The notes under the pieces were generated by a model. That model was given only the letters and a program-made list of their open reading frames with translations. It was not told where the DNA came from and did no database searches. Source: Poa pratensis (taxonomy: Eukaryota > Streptophyta > Magnoliopsida > Poales > Poaceae). From it: DNA of 64,000 nt. A program made the position numbers and the translations under genes. The stretch covers positions 56,047,618 through 56,111,617 of the forward strand of contig CAMZMU010000063.1 in NCBI GenBank assembly GCA_947311845.1. Reading direction: 5' to 3'. Every line of letters starts with the position of its first letter. Position 1 is the stretch's first letter. Below are positions 46,054 to 56,517 of this stretch, one piece after another.

Positions 46054-48509
46054 TCACTCAGCAGCCTGCACATGATAATTAGTAAGAACTCAGGCGGAAC
46101 AACAAACCCCTAGAGCTTCACTACTACTGCTTTCCAAATTAAATTGATGTAAATGTCCAGAATTTTCATTTGAGGGATTAATTGTACCAACAGAAATTAT
46201 TTTCATTAAGAATACTAAATAAATGTGATGGTATTGCTTAATGTCAAGGTTTTATCCCATTTTCCTTCCTATTCTTTTGTAGATGCCAATATATAACCGT
46301 AAATTCTTCTTTGTGGACTACAGTTATGCTAAAGCCAGCAGACTCTCAACAAACTAAGAAAATCTATGGCAAACAAGAAAGATATTAGAAAAAAAAAAAC
46401 AGCAGAAGGGAAATTATGTGAGCAAACCTTGTTCAGAGGATTGTCTGGAGATTTCTTCCACAGCTTCCATATCATGTCTTTGTACTGTTTCAGTGTTAGG
46501 CCTGGCTTTTCTTCCTTCAGCCTAGGGAGTTCTGCCTCTTCAAATGCCTGTCATAAAGATGATTCAAAATGCATGTAGGCAACAGATGTCTAGTGACCAT
46601 GATAGTTCCAACCATAGCACACAACAGTAGACTCTTAACGAGTATATATACTAAATCGCATTCACTGTAGGATTTTAGAAAGTAACATGGCACATAGCGC
46701 AGAACACTCTTGTAAGTGACATGATAAAAGATCGTCTACCCGTCACAAGTCAGTGTTGAATTTGGAACTAAAGTGGACGCAAGATCGTCAGACCAAATCT
46801 ATTGCTACACATAAATACTGTGCTTCTTTCACATGAAAGCCACGACTGACAGTAAATGTTACAGTGTTTGGATAAATTTCTCCTTCTGGACCATCCTCTC
46901 AGACCATCTACTAACCATCGCTTTGGTAAGCTATTGCCTCACCGAGTAGCTAATCAAATGCGAGACCCTGTTTGGACAAAATTTCTCCTTTTGGTACTCA
47001 GCCTACGTGTTATTGGCACACAAGAAACGAACCAATAACTACCATACAAGATACTCCACTCTCTATGCACAGGGAGCAACTAGCTCTAGAATATTCGATA
47101 TAAACTCATTTCATCCTCTCTTCGGAAATAACAAATTTGATTGGTCATATCTCTAATTGTGTTTATGTAACATCATAACAATTGCAAACAAGCACCATAT
47201 AGCACACCTGTGCAGCTGCTAGTACCAGAAGAAGTTACTATTGTGCATTCTCACAATTGACCTCCAAACAATACTTACCACTGTCAGCAAACCCGATAAA
47301 ACCCTATCAATTTTTTTGATTGTTTCTACACTCCTAGTAGCGCAGAAATTCTCTTTCTTTGTGATTATAGTACATCATCAGATTTCAAACTCACGCAGCA
47401 GTTCAGTGGACAACTGAACATCTATGAGCTGTGGTAAGTCTAGGAATAAAACTCATATCATCCTTTTGGTCCTGAGCCTACGTGCTATTGGCATACAAGA
47501 AATGAACAAATAACTACCATACAAGATACTCCACTCATTATGTTCAGGGAGCAACCAGCTCTAATATCTGACATAAACTCATATCATCGTCTCTTAGGAA
47601 ATTATAAAAATTTGATTGGTTATATACTTATATCTCTAATCGTGTTCATGGAACATCCAAACAATTGCAAACAAGCACAATATAGCACACCTGTGCAGCT
47701 AGTACCAGAAGAAGTTACTACTGTGCATTCTCACAATTCAGCTCCAAACAAAACTTATCAGTGTCAGCAAACCCAATGTCAATGGAACATAGAATCCTAC
47801 CATATTTGGGTTGTTTCTACACTGCTGGTAGCGCAGAAATTCTTCTTCTTTTTTATCATAGTATCATCAGATTTCAAACTCACGCAGCAGTTCAGTGAAC
47901 ATCTATGAGCTGTGGACAGATTACTAAGTCTAGGAATATACCTTGAAGGATGCCTTGAGGCGACGCTCAGGATGCCTGTCGGCAGGCAAGGGCGCCTCTG
48001 AGTTGACAAGCGACATCCGCGCGATGGCCTCGCCGACGGAGGACGCCTCGACTATGGAGTCGTCCCTGTTGGTGTTGGCGACGAGGACGACGCGCTCGTA
48101 CTCCTCCTCCTCGTTGACGCGCGCGGCGCGCTTCTTGGCGGCCTCGGCCTCGCGCTCGAGGCGGAGGCGCTCCTCCTCGCGGCGGCGCACGAGCTCGGCC
48201 TCGGTGACCTTGGGGGCGGGGCGGCGACGCGGTTGGCCTTGCGGGCGTCGGTCTTGGAGGCGGCCTTGGCGACGGCGGCCTCCTCGCCTCGGCGAGGCGG
48301 CGGTTCTCGGCCTTGCGCGCGGCGGCCTCGGCCTTCTTCTCGGCCTCCTCCTCGCGGCGGCGCGCGGCGCGGGACTTGGACCCCTCGGCCTCGCGCCAGT
48401 ACTCCTCCTCCTTGGACTTCTCCGCCTTGTTGCGCCGGTCGGACTCCTCGGCGGACCGGCGCTCGCGGGCCGCCTCCGCCTTGGAGTTGACGCCCATCTT
48501 CTTCGGCAT
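46054..48509 (-). CDS. CCDC124/Lso2-like ribosome-associated protein, 3 exons, two apparent 1-base deletions
   Basis: CCDC124 (yeast Lso2) is a small conserved protein that binds idle 80S ribosomes; the role here is by homology. Exons on the minus strand are 48509-47942, 46547-46428 and 46065-46054, with GT-AG introns. The start MPKKMGVNSKAEAARE is followed by a long charged coiled coil (SRAARRREEEAEKKAEAAARKAE), then TEAELVRRREEERLRLEREA, ERRLKASFK and the conserved FEEAELPRLKEEKPGLTLKQ. It ends NPLNKAAE. The frame shifts twice in GC-rich runs, near 48285-48292 and 48211-48221; each fits one missing base. With two bases added, exon 1 would be 570 nt and the protein about 233 aa, in phase with exon 2. 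These may be assembly errors. Confidence 0.85.
46986..47940. repeat. Tandem duplication (about 480 bp x 2) inside the CCDC124-like intron
   Basis: Copy 1 is about 46986-47449 and copy 2 is about 47461-47940, sharing long stretches such as ACTACCATACAAGATACTCC and CAGATTTCAAACTCACGCAG. Divergence is visible, with several small indels. Copy 2 ends exactly at the exon 1 donor site. Confidence 0.85.
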
Positions 48510-48709
48510 CGCGGCGGTGGGGAAGGAAGATTCGCGTCGATCGGCGGTGCGGCGAGGGAATTGGGGGAAGCTGCTGAGGTCTGGATTGGGATACGGGGAC
48601 TAGCTAGGGCTCGTGTTTGGGTTATGTGCGAAAAAAGCTCTCTTTCTTTTTTCTTTTCTTTTGCGGCTACGAAAGAGCTTAATCTGTACGCGTGTTGCTC
48701 AGCAGATTT

Positions 48710-48970
48710 TTTCAACGCAAGCGCTCATATACACGCGCACACATTCACCCCTATGTACACATGCACGCACACCCTACCCCTATGATCACCTCTGAGATAC
48801 CGAGTCGGCGGGTCGAGTATTGAGATTGACGAAGTCACCACGGGCGTCTCGCTGTCGACGGGAACGTCGCCTCCCACTGAAGAATATTCCGCCTTAAATA
48901 AGAAACACCAACTCTAGTGGGCTGGGGTACAACCACCCTCCTAACCATCTTGCCACAGGCAAGTTATCTA
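48710..48970 (-). mobile_element. SINE (Au-like), minus strand
   Basis: A 12-bp target duplication CTCAGCAGATTT lies at 48698-48709 and 48971-48982. On the minus strand the body reads GGTTAGGAGGGTGGTTGTA, then CCCAGCCCAC, TCAGTGGGAGGCGACGTTCC, a CATAGGGGT repeat and GAGCGCTTGCGTTGAAAAAA at the 3' end. This wording matches the Au SINE family of Pooideae grasses as I know it. Confidence 0.8.
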
Positions 48971-48982
48971 CTCAGCAGATTT

Positions 48983-49540
48983 CTTTTGCAGGACGAAACG
49001 CGTTCTAGAGTCTTCTAGTTGCACAACTCGTATGGCCACAGATCGTAGAGGATCAAACACCTCAAGGCTGATGCAACGATTCCATTTTTTCTTTTGACAA
49101 CTATTTTCTTTGACACAAGCACGCACCTCTTTATTAACTAATCACCATATTACATAATTTCAAAAAAAAAATCGCCATATTTACATCATCATCAAACCAG
49201 ACATGGGAAATTCTTCTAGCAACTTTGGTTTTTGATCCGGAGGAGATTTGGATTTGAACCAACTTGACGGTCCAAAAGGGGAGGCTAGCTTTTTAGACAG
49301 CAAAACGACAAAACAAATAAACCCTAATTCTGGATCTTCTTATTTCCCCTCCATCGACCGGCTTTGGCCGACTTTCCCTTCCACGGCCGAATCATCTCCC
49401 CTCTTGCACCGAGCTCCTCCTCTGCTGATCTATCGTCGCCTCGGCCATCCCTCTAGGCCTGGAGGGAGGCCACATTCTTCTCCGGCATCGGCAACCCCCT
49501 ACCCCTTAGTTTCTTACTCGATGCCGCCTCACGCCAAGTG
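48983..49540. other. Intergenic, 5'UTR-like fragment
   Basis: The CT/GC-rich stretch 49320-49520 begins AAACCCTAATTC and resembles a grass gene leader. The open frame 49248-49622 has no recognisable protein. Confidence 0.35.
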
Positions 49541-50115
49541 TGTCACATCCCAAAATTGTAACAAATGTAATAATCAAAAATTTGGGATCAATAAAAATCT
49601 CGTGATGCTTGATAAGTGTTGATTTCTTCTTGATTGATTGAATTGCTTGTTTGCGTCAAATTAAAAACTTGAAGTGCAAGAAAATAAAATAAAAGGGGAA
49701 ATGATCATTCCCATTGTTTTGACACAACAAATCAACCAAAAATAGAAATAATTATTTCTATCTCTCAAATTCAGAGAAATGATGATTAAATCACTCTCAC
49801 ATTTTTCCCACTACTCTTCCCTCTCAATTAATTAAATTCAAAATCCTAAATTCAAAATTTGATTTCCTTCTTTATATATTTGAATCACCAAATTTACTAG
49901 GGTAAACTTGCAAAATAAAATACCAAGGCAGGACCTTACACCTTGATAAATCCAAATAAAGCAAGGTATGAAATTAATTCACTGAAATTCAAATTCAAAT
50001 TTGGTTCAGACATTTTGTCGAGCACCTTGCGGGCAGAAAGGACTTCTTCTCCAAAACCGAATTCGATCAGCTCGAATTCGAACAAGTTTCTGCAAATTGC
50101 TCCTTTCTCTCACCC
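49541..50115. repeat. Possible older LTR fragment, target of element B
   Basis: It starts TGTCACATCCCAAAATTGTA, a beginning I associate with grass gypsy LTRs, and is AT-rich up to the insertion point of the next element. No second copy is in the window to confirm it. Confidence 0.3.
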
Positions 50116-51060
50116 TGTCGGGGGGCTGCCCCCGGGTAGGGCAAAGATGATGTGTTATGAACAGTTAAGGTCTAACCGGATCAAGGAAAGAAGAGCCGGC
50201 TAAGTTAGCCGGGTCACTTGGGCCGGATCTCAAGGCGATTCGGTCAGTCCTACTTCAAGCCAGAATGAAAGGAAAGACCAAAGGGGATCCGGTGAGGTTT
50301 AACCGGATCCAGGAAAGAAGAGCCGGCTAAGTTATCCGATCCGGGTAGGGCAACTCGGATGTTGCACAGGGGCCGAGTAGTGTCAGTAAAAGTCACGGGC
50401 ACTGTAAGGTTACTGACCGGGGCTCAGAAGACAGCAAGGTGCTGCCACAGGTTTTCCGGGTCACAGGCCCCTAGGCGCTGACTCGGCCAATTCGGGAAAG
50501 GGGCAGTGCCTAGGCTACTGTGGTCTACGCTGCCTTAAGCTCAAAGAGGAAAGATAAGCCTGTGGAGAACAGAGGGTGAGCTGGGCTGAGTGACAGTGGC
50601 CAGTGTTTGTCCTGTTCTCCTTGTCCATGCCATTGTCCTCTGCGGCCAGGGGCAAAAGGGTAATTCGGTTACTGTATATATGCAACACCACCTTCTCCTG
50701 TGAGAGGGATCAACCATTGTGAGCGTCATTTCCCCCCAAGCTTCATCTTCTACCTGGAGCTCTCTCCATTGTTCATCATACAGCTCAAGGAGCGCTCTGT
50801 ACTTGTAAACACTTGAGATATAAGAGAGTAGGCTAGAGCTGCAGTAGGGGTGTTACCTCCACAAGAGGGCCCCGAAGCAGGGTACATCGTGGTGTTCTTC
50901 GCTGTTCTTGGTTTGCTTTGTTCTTGTTGGTTCCTGCAAGTTCTTGTTTGATCTTCATGCGTGCTTCATAAGCGCGCAAACCCTCCCCGGTTCCCCCAAC
51001 GCCCAAGCGAGCCCACACTTAAGCCATCCCCATGGCATCTGCCGTGACACCACCACGACA
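50116..51060 (+). repeat. 5' LTR of element B (945 bp)
   Basis: It begins TGTCGGGGGG and ends CACGACA, an inverted TGTCG/CGACA pair. Compared by eye with the 576 bases of the 3' LTR in the window there are about 11 substitutions and a few indels (about 2%). A 38-base segment around GAAAGAAGAGCCGGCTAAGT is directly repeated near 50175 and 50305. TATATA at 50675-50681 is a likely promoter box. Confidence 0.93.
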
Positions 51061-51062
51061 GT

Positions 51063-51080
51063 TGGCGCCCACCGTGGGGC
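51063..51080 (+). other. Primer binding site of element B
   Basis: TGGCGCCCACCGTGGGGC begins two bases after the LTR. The first eight bases fit the 3' end of tRNA-Asp, the remainder fits imperfectly. Confidence 0.6.
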
Positions 51081-53158
51081 AAGCAGTGGCGTTGGCTGGG
51101 GTTTCCATCCGGACGGGCTCCGTCACTGGTGCCGGCGAGCGGGTCCTCTCCGGACTCGTGTGCAAGCTCGGCGAGTTCAACTTCATCAGCGACAACGCGG
51201 GTGCTTCTCCAACAAGCCCTTCCCCGCGGATGGCTTCCTCATGACGCTGGGCAGCTTCGTCACCTACGTCGCCACCGAGCCAGTTCGCGACTACCCGGCG
51301 CAGGTGCTCGTGGCTGCAGATCCTCCCTCTTTCCGTACAGCTCGCGGAGGGCGTAGCGCTCGCCCCGGGAGCAGCGTGGAGGTCATGGTGGCTGCCGCAA
51401 ACGCTGCTGCAGGCAAAGGAGGTGCCAGCACGAGCGTGCCAGAGGAGCTGGCCACGCCGGGCGATCCGGCTGACAAGCCGACCCGGACAGCTAAGTTCCC
51501 TAAGGAGAAACCCGATCCGGTTGGTCCCCTTGGCATGTCAAGCAGGGATGCTTCCTTAGAGGGTATCTTGGAAAAGCTAGCTCGGCCAGTGGCTCCTGGG
51601 GCAAATGTTGATCTTACTGTAGCTCAGCTGGAGGCAGAGCGCCTGAGGTTGCAAAAAGAGGCTCGGTTAGTGATAGAGTCTAGGCAAGAGTTTGATAGAG
51701 ACCTGAGAGAATACAATGCTGCCAATGGTATCACAGATGGCTTTACTCCTGTAGTGCACCGCTCGCGCAAGAAAGCCGAGTTGCGTAATAGAGGCAAGGA
51801 CCTCAATGACGAGTTGGCTAGAGCTGCCGGTTTATAGCTCCCCGGCTAAGAATCTTAGGGCTGCAGCAGCAGCACGAGCTGAATTAAGTAACCTGACCGG
51901 GGATGCTTGGCGCAAGCAGGCGGAGAGAGTGAATGAGCTAGTGGATGTGTGCAACAGGCAGAATGAGGCCTACCGGAAAGCTAATCCGGATGCTGGTGGT
52001 TCCCGGGTAGTTGTCTCGGTTAGGGCTGCTAGCCAGAAGTCTAAGGGGCAAGCGTCCTCTCCGCATGTTGATTGACCGAGCCCAAAGTGTGAACTCGGGT
52101 AAGAGCAAGCAGCTGCAAACTTATGATGCGGTATATGCGAGCAAGCAGCTTGCAGCCCAAGGAAAAGGCGGACAAGCAGAAACAGTGGTGGTCAAGGCAA
52201 TCCGGGTACTGGAAGGGAAATTCGGCTGGCCGAGGTCAACCACCTCGCCACCCCGGACAGCAAATGATGGCACAGGTGCAGCAGCAAAGTGGTGGCCAGG
52301 TGGGCTACCGCTATGACGATGGCAATTCGGCTATGGCGCGAGCCGGATACCAGACGTATGACAATGCACTGGCGTCGAGACTGGGGCCTCGGATGTTGGA
52401 TCCGGATGATCAGCGTCTCAAATTGGACAGAATCTACCAGTCCGAGAAGCTGGAAGAGCAAGGCCCACCGGGTCCACCATGCTTTGGACCTCGGATAATG
52501 AATGAGCCAAGTGTGCCTTTGTTTCAGCTCGGCCGCAACACGAAGCCGTATAATGGCAGCACCAAGCCACAGGATTGGCTGACGGACTATGTATCATCAG
52601 TGCACATTGCGGGGGGCAATCGCCGATGGGCGGTCCGGTATCTCCCGCATATGTTAGAAGGTCCAGCCCGGATCTGGTTGAATAACTTGCCGCCGGGTAG
52701 TATCAATTGTTGGATGGATTTGGAACAGGCGTTTAACAGCAACTTCTCCAGCACCTACAAGAGGCCAAACCGACCTCAGCTCCTGGCTGCGTGCAAGCAG
52801 GAAGAGAGGGAGACAGACCGAGAGTATTTGACTCGGTGGAGCAACATGCGCAATTCTTGCGAAGGTGTAGTGGAGGAGCAGGCCATTTCATGGTTTGCAC
52901 AGGGATGCAGGCATGGTACCCACTTTGGCAGAAACTCCAAAGAGATATGCCGAAAACCCTGGCAGATATGATCCGGATAGCAGACACGTATGCGCTGGGT
53001 GATCCAACACAGCCCGCATTGGATGCAGTGGGAGCAAACAGGAGGCAACCAGTTAATAACCGAGTTGGACCATTAAGGCCCAGTGACCGACATGAATTCG
53101 GTTACAAGAGAGAGATCCGGATTACAGATACGGTTCTGATCAAGTTGCTGCGGTAAAC
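51081..53158 (+). pseudogene. gag of element B, multiple frameshifts
   Basis: Coding pieces in different frames can be followed in order. They are KLGEFNFISDN (from about 51160), a region to 51837 with LDLTVAQLEAERLRLQKEA-type coiled coil, then 51830-52075 (ELSNLTGDAWRKQAERVNEL), a linker, and the Retrotrans_gag domain at 52123-52971 (KPQDWLTDYVSSVHIAGGN, LEGPARIWLNNLPPG, ETDREYLTRWSNMRNSC). The frame changes again near 52915 (ADMIRIADTYALGD) and 53118. At least four breaks make it non-functional. Confidence 0.85.
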
Positions 53159-54418
53159 ATGGATCAACCCGGTGGAGGAGATGCGCAGAGGCAGAAAACT
53201 GATGGTCCGGCTTGGAGGCCGAATCAAGGTGCTTGGCCGAAGAAAGTGTGGGAGGGACCAAGTCCACCTCTGACTTTTGAGTCCAGATTAGATGGGCCTT
53301 GCTGTTATCACACCACCGATCCGCGCAAACCGGCTAATCATTCGACCCGGAACTGTAGTTGGCATCACCGCATTCAGGCGGAAGGTCAAAGAGGACCACC
53401 TCAAAGAGGTGCTCCTAGACCGAATTTCAGGCCAAACATGCCGCTAACCGGAGCCAATGCGACCCCGGTCAACGCTGGAACTCCAAGGCCAGCAGCAACG
53501 AAGCCGGTTAACCTGGTGAACATGGGAGGCAGTGACAATGGTGATGGCCCAAGTAGGCAAGGTGGATACCCTGGGAATGATTACAAGGAAGCACATCAGA
53601 GTTATGTGGTTTTCGTGACCGAGCCAACTGACAAGAAAAGTCAGTTGAGACGAGCAAAGGAGGTGAATGCCGTGATGCCAGCAGTTCCAAAGTACTTGAA
53701 CTGGTCTGAGCAGGAGATCACTTGGAGCAGGGCGGATAACCCAAGGATCATGCCAAGCCCAGGGAACTATGCACTGGTGGTGGATCCAACTTTGGTTGGA
53801 CCCAAGCTGAACGTGAAATTTAGCCGAGTCTTGGTCGACAATGGCAGTGCCATAAACATCATGTATCGGGACACAATGGTCAAGTTGGGTATTTCGCCGA
53901 ATCAGTTGCAACAGAGCAGCTGTACTTTCCATGGCATAGTACCCGGGGTATCTTGTTCCCCCATGGGTAAGATCTGGGTAGATGTGTTGTTCGGTACCAG
54001 GGACAATCACAGGCTTGAGAGTCTCGAGTTCGAGGTGGTGGATTTGGAAAGCCCATACCATGCTCTGCTTGGCAGGCCAGCATTAGCCAAGTTCATGATA
54101 TCTACTCATGTGGCCTACCTCAAGATGAAAATGCCTGGCCCGAATGGTGTTATCACCGTTGCGGGAGACTACAAGAAGGCCATACAGTGTGCTACAGTTG
54201 GTTCCAACTTAGCCGAATCACTGGTGATACAAGCTGAAAAGAGCAAGATGCACGAGGTGGTGGCAATGGCGAAGTCGGCTCAGTTAGGCGTGCTGGCCAT
54301 GACCAACCCGGATGGCGGCGCAACCTTTGAAGTGCCCAAGGAGACAAAGAAGATCCCCATTGACCCGGAGAACCCAGAGCGCATGGCCATCATTGGAGCC
54401 GGTTTGGGCGAGAAATAG
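53159..54418 (+). CDS. gag C-terminus and protease of element B
   Basis: This open frame of 419 codons has a nucleocapsid-like cluster CCYHTTDPRKPANHSTRNC near 53302, then the protease with the active-site motif VLVDNGSAINIMYRD (about 53832). DNGS here replaces the DGGS of element A. FHGIVPG and YHALLGRPALAKF follow. It closes at TAG 54416-54418 directly before the RT, in the same frame. Confidence 0.85.
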   Translation: MDQPGGGDAQRQKTDGPAWRPNQGAWPKKVWEGPSPPLTFESRLDGPCCYHTTDPRKPANHSTRNCSWHHRIQAEGQRGPPQRGAPRPNFRPNMPLTGANATPVNAGTPRPAATKPVNLVNMGGSDNGDGPSRQGGYPGNDYKEAHQSYVVFVTEPTDKKSQLRRAKEVNAVMPAVPKYLNWSEQEITWSRADNPRIMPSPGNYALVVDPTLVGPKLNVKFSRVLVDNGSAINIMYRDTMVKLGISPNQLQQSSCTFHGIVPGVSCSPMGKIWVDVLFGTRDNHRLESLEFEVVDLESPYHALLGRPALAKFMISTHVAYLKMKMPGPNGVITVAGDYKKAIQCATVGSNLAESLVIQAEKSKMHEVVAMAKSAQLGVLAMTNPDGGATFEVPKETKKIPIDPENPERMAIIGAGLGEK

Positions 54419-55525
54419 GAAAGCGCGCTCTGCCATTTCCTCCGTGAGAATCGGGATATCTTTGCATGGTCGGCTAAGGACCTGCCTGGTGTTCCGAGGG
54501 AATTGGCAGAGCACTCTTTGTTTGTCAGGCCAGAAGTAAAACCGGTTAAGCAACCGACTAGGCGTCTCTCAGAAGATAGAAGAAAAGTGGTGCTCGATGA
54601 GCTGGCTAAGCTACTGGCAGCCGGATTCATTATGGAGGTGTTGCATCCAGACTGGATATCCAATCCGGTTCTGGTAGAGAAGAAGAAGGACGAACCAGCT
54701 GTGGTCAAGGTGTGGCGCATGTGTATAGACTTCACCAATCTGAACAAGGCGTGTCCGAAGGATCCATTTCCTTTACCTCGGATTGATCAAGTGATCGATT
54801 CCACTGCTGGGTGTGAGTTGTTGTCTTTTATTGATGCGTACTCTGGTTTTCACCAGATACCACTGAACCCTAAAGATCAAATAAAGACTGCTTTTATTAC
54901 CCCGTATGGGGCGTATTGCTATCGTGTCATGTGTTTCGGTTTGAGAAATGCCGGTGCTACTTATCAGAGATGTATGCAGAAATGCCTACACTCCCAGATG
55001 GGCAAAAATGTGCAGGTCTATGTCGATGATATTGTTATCAAAACTAAAGAGAAACATACTCTCCTCGGGATCTCGAGGAGACATTTGTGAACTTGAGAAA
55101 ATATCGGTTGAAATTGAATCCGGATAAATGCACCTTTGGTGTCCCGGCTGGAAAGTTGCTTGGCTTCCTTGTATCAAGCCGAGGCATTGAAGTTAACCCG
55201 GCTAAGATCCGAGCCATAGAAAACATGAAATTGCCTAAGTGTCTAAAAGATGTGCAAAAATTCACCGGGTGCTTAGCCTCATTAAGCCGGTTTGTGAGTC
55301 GGTTAGGAGAGAAAGCTTTGCCCTTATATCAATTGATGAAAAGAGCACCGGGTTCACATGGACCCCACAGGCAGATTCGGCTTTCAATGAGTTGAAAAAG
55401 ATGTTGTCCACTGCTCCAGTTTTGGCATCACCTTTGCCGAGTGAACCGATGTTGCTTTACATTGCGGCCACTAACCGGGTCGTAAGTGTGGTTATTGTGG
55501 TAGAAAGAGAGAAGAGGGCAAATCC
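54419..55525 (+). pseudogene. Reverse transcriptase of element B
   Basis: After the UAG the same frame continues to 55090. It includes WRMCIDFTNLNKACPKDPFP, SFIDAYSGFHQIPL, FGLRNAGATYQRCMQ and YVDD (55019-55030). Frame breaks occur near 55065 and near 55350. The thumb/connection (RLKLNPDKCTFGVPAGKLLG, LSRFVSRLGEKALPLYQLM) and the first RNase H segment (WTPQADSAFNELKKML, AATNRVVSVVIVVERE) follow. Confidence 0.88.
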
Positions 55526-56440
55526 GTGCAGAGGCCGGTGTACTATTTGAGTGAGGTGATCTCAACTTCGAAGCAAAATTATCCTCACTACCAGAAGATG
55601 ACATATGGTGTGTACCTGGCGGTCAAGAAATTGAAACATTACTTCCAAGAGCACCCGATTACAGTGGTGTGTGAAGCTCCAATTGCGGAGATCATTGGGT
55701 GCAAAGATGCAACTGGCCGAGTTGCCAAATGGGCGATAGAAGTGTCTCCTTACACACCGCATTATGAGAGAAGAGACGCTATCAAGTCTCAGGCTTTGCC
55801 GGATTTCCTTTGTGACTGGGCTGAGATGCAATATGAGCCACCTAAACCGGATTACAATTACTGGAGGTTGCACTTTGACGGTTCCAAATGCAAAATCGGG
55901 CTAGGTGCTGGGGTGGTGCTCACATCACCAAAACAGGATCAATTGCGATATGTATTGCAGATTCATTTCTCAGCGTCAAACAATGTAGCCGAGTATGAGG
56001 CACTGATCCATGGGCTTAATGTGGCTCGGGACATCGGCGTTCGCCGAATTGAATGTTTCGGTGATTCGGATTTGGTCGTACAGCAATCTTCTGGAAATTG
56101 GGATGCTCTTGATGCCAATATGGCACTGTATCGGTTTCATGTTCAGAAAATTTCGGGATTTTTTGAAGGCTGTGAATACAAGCATATACCTCGGCTGGAA
56201 AACCAAGCTGCAGATGTTCTGTCAAAACTCGGGTCGTCTAGGGAGGCAATCCCACCCGGAATATCCTTGAATCATCTAAGGGTCCCTTCAATCAAACCGT
56301 CGCCTGATTCCGAGTCGATTTTTATTCCCAAGCAAGAATCCGAAGCTATTCCTATGAATGTTGACGTTGAGTATATCGAGGAAGACCCGGGGACTGCATG
56401 CCCGGACTCGGGGACTGCTCACAGATTCGGAAAATGCTAA
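55526..56440 (+). CDS. RNase H region of element B, including archaeal-type RNase H
   Basis: This 304-codon open frame has the end of the original RNase H (QRPVYYLSEV, YPHYQKMTYGVYLAVKKL) followed by a second RNase H: LHFDGSKCKIGLGAGVV with the first Asp, NVAEYEALIHGL with the Glu, and CFGDSDLVVQQ with the Asp. Dual RNase H is characteristic of the Tat lineage. It ends at 56438-56440 and the integrase follows in another frame. Confidence 0.85.
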   Translation: MQRPVYYLSEVISTSKQNYPHYQKMTYGVYLAVKKLKHYFQEHPITVVCEAPIAEIIGCKDATGRVAKWAIEVSPYTPHYERRDAIKSQALPDFLCDWAEMQYEPPKPDYNYWRLHFDGSKCKIGLGAGVVLTSPKQDQLRYVLQIHFSASNNVAEYEALIHGLNVARDIGVRRIECFGDSDLVVQQSSGNWDALDANMALYRFHVQKISGFFEGCEYKHIPRLENQAADVLSKLGSSREAIPPGISLNHLRVPSIKPSPDSESIFIPKQESEAIPMNVDVEYIEEDPGTACPDSGTAHRFGKC

Positions 56441-56517
56441 CCGAGTCTTGGGAAAGAGGAGAGATGAGATGATGCTAACCGGATTGTGGGGAATGGACAG
56501 AAGCTGATAGAAGAATA

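Noticed and set aside
47943..48785. Plus-strand open frame of 280 codons
   Set aside because: It is the antisense shadow of the CCDC124-like exon 1, Arg/Gly/Ala-rich because of GC content, with no homology I can recognise.
49248..49622. Open frame of 124 codons before element B
   Set aside because: Leader-like composition, no recognisable protein and no splice-consistent continuation.
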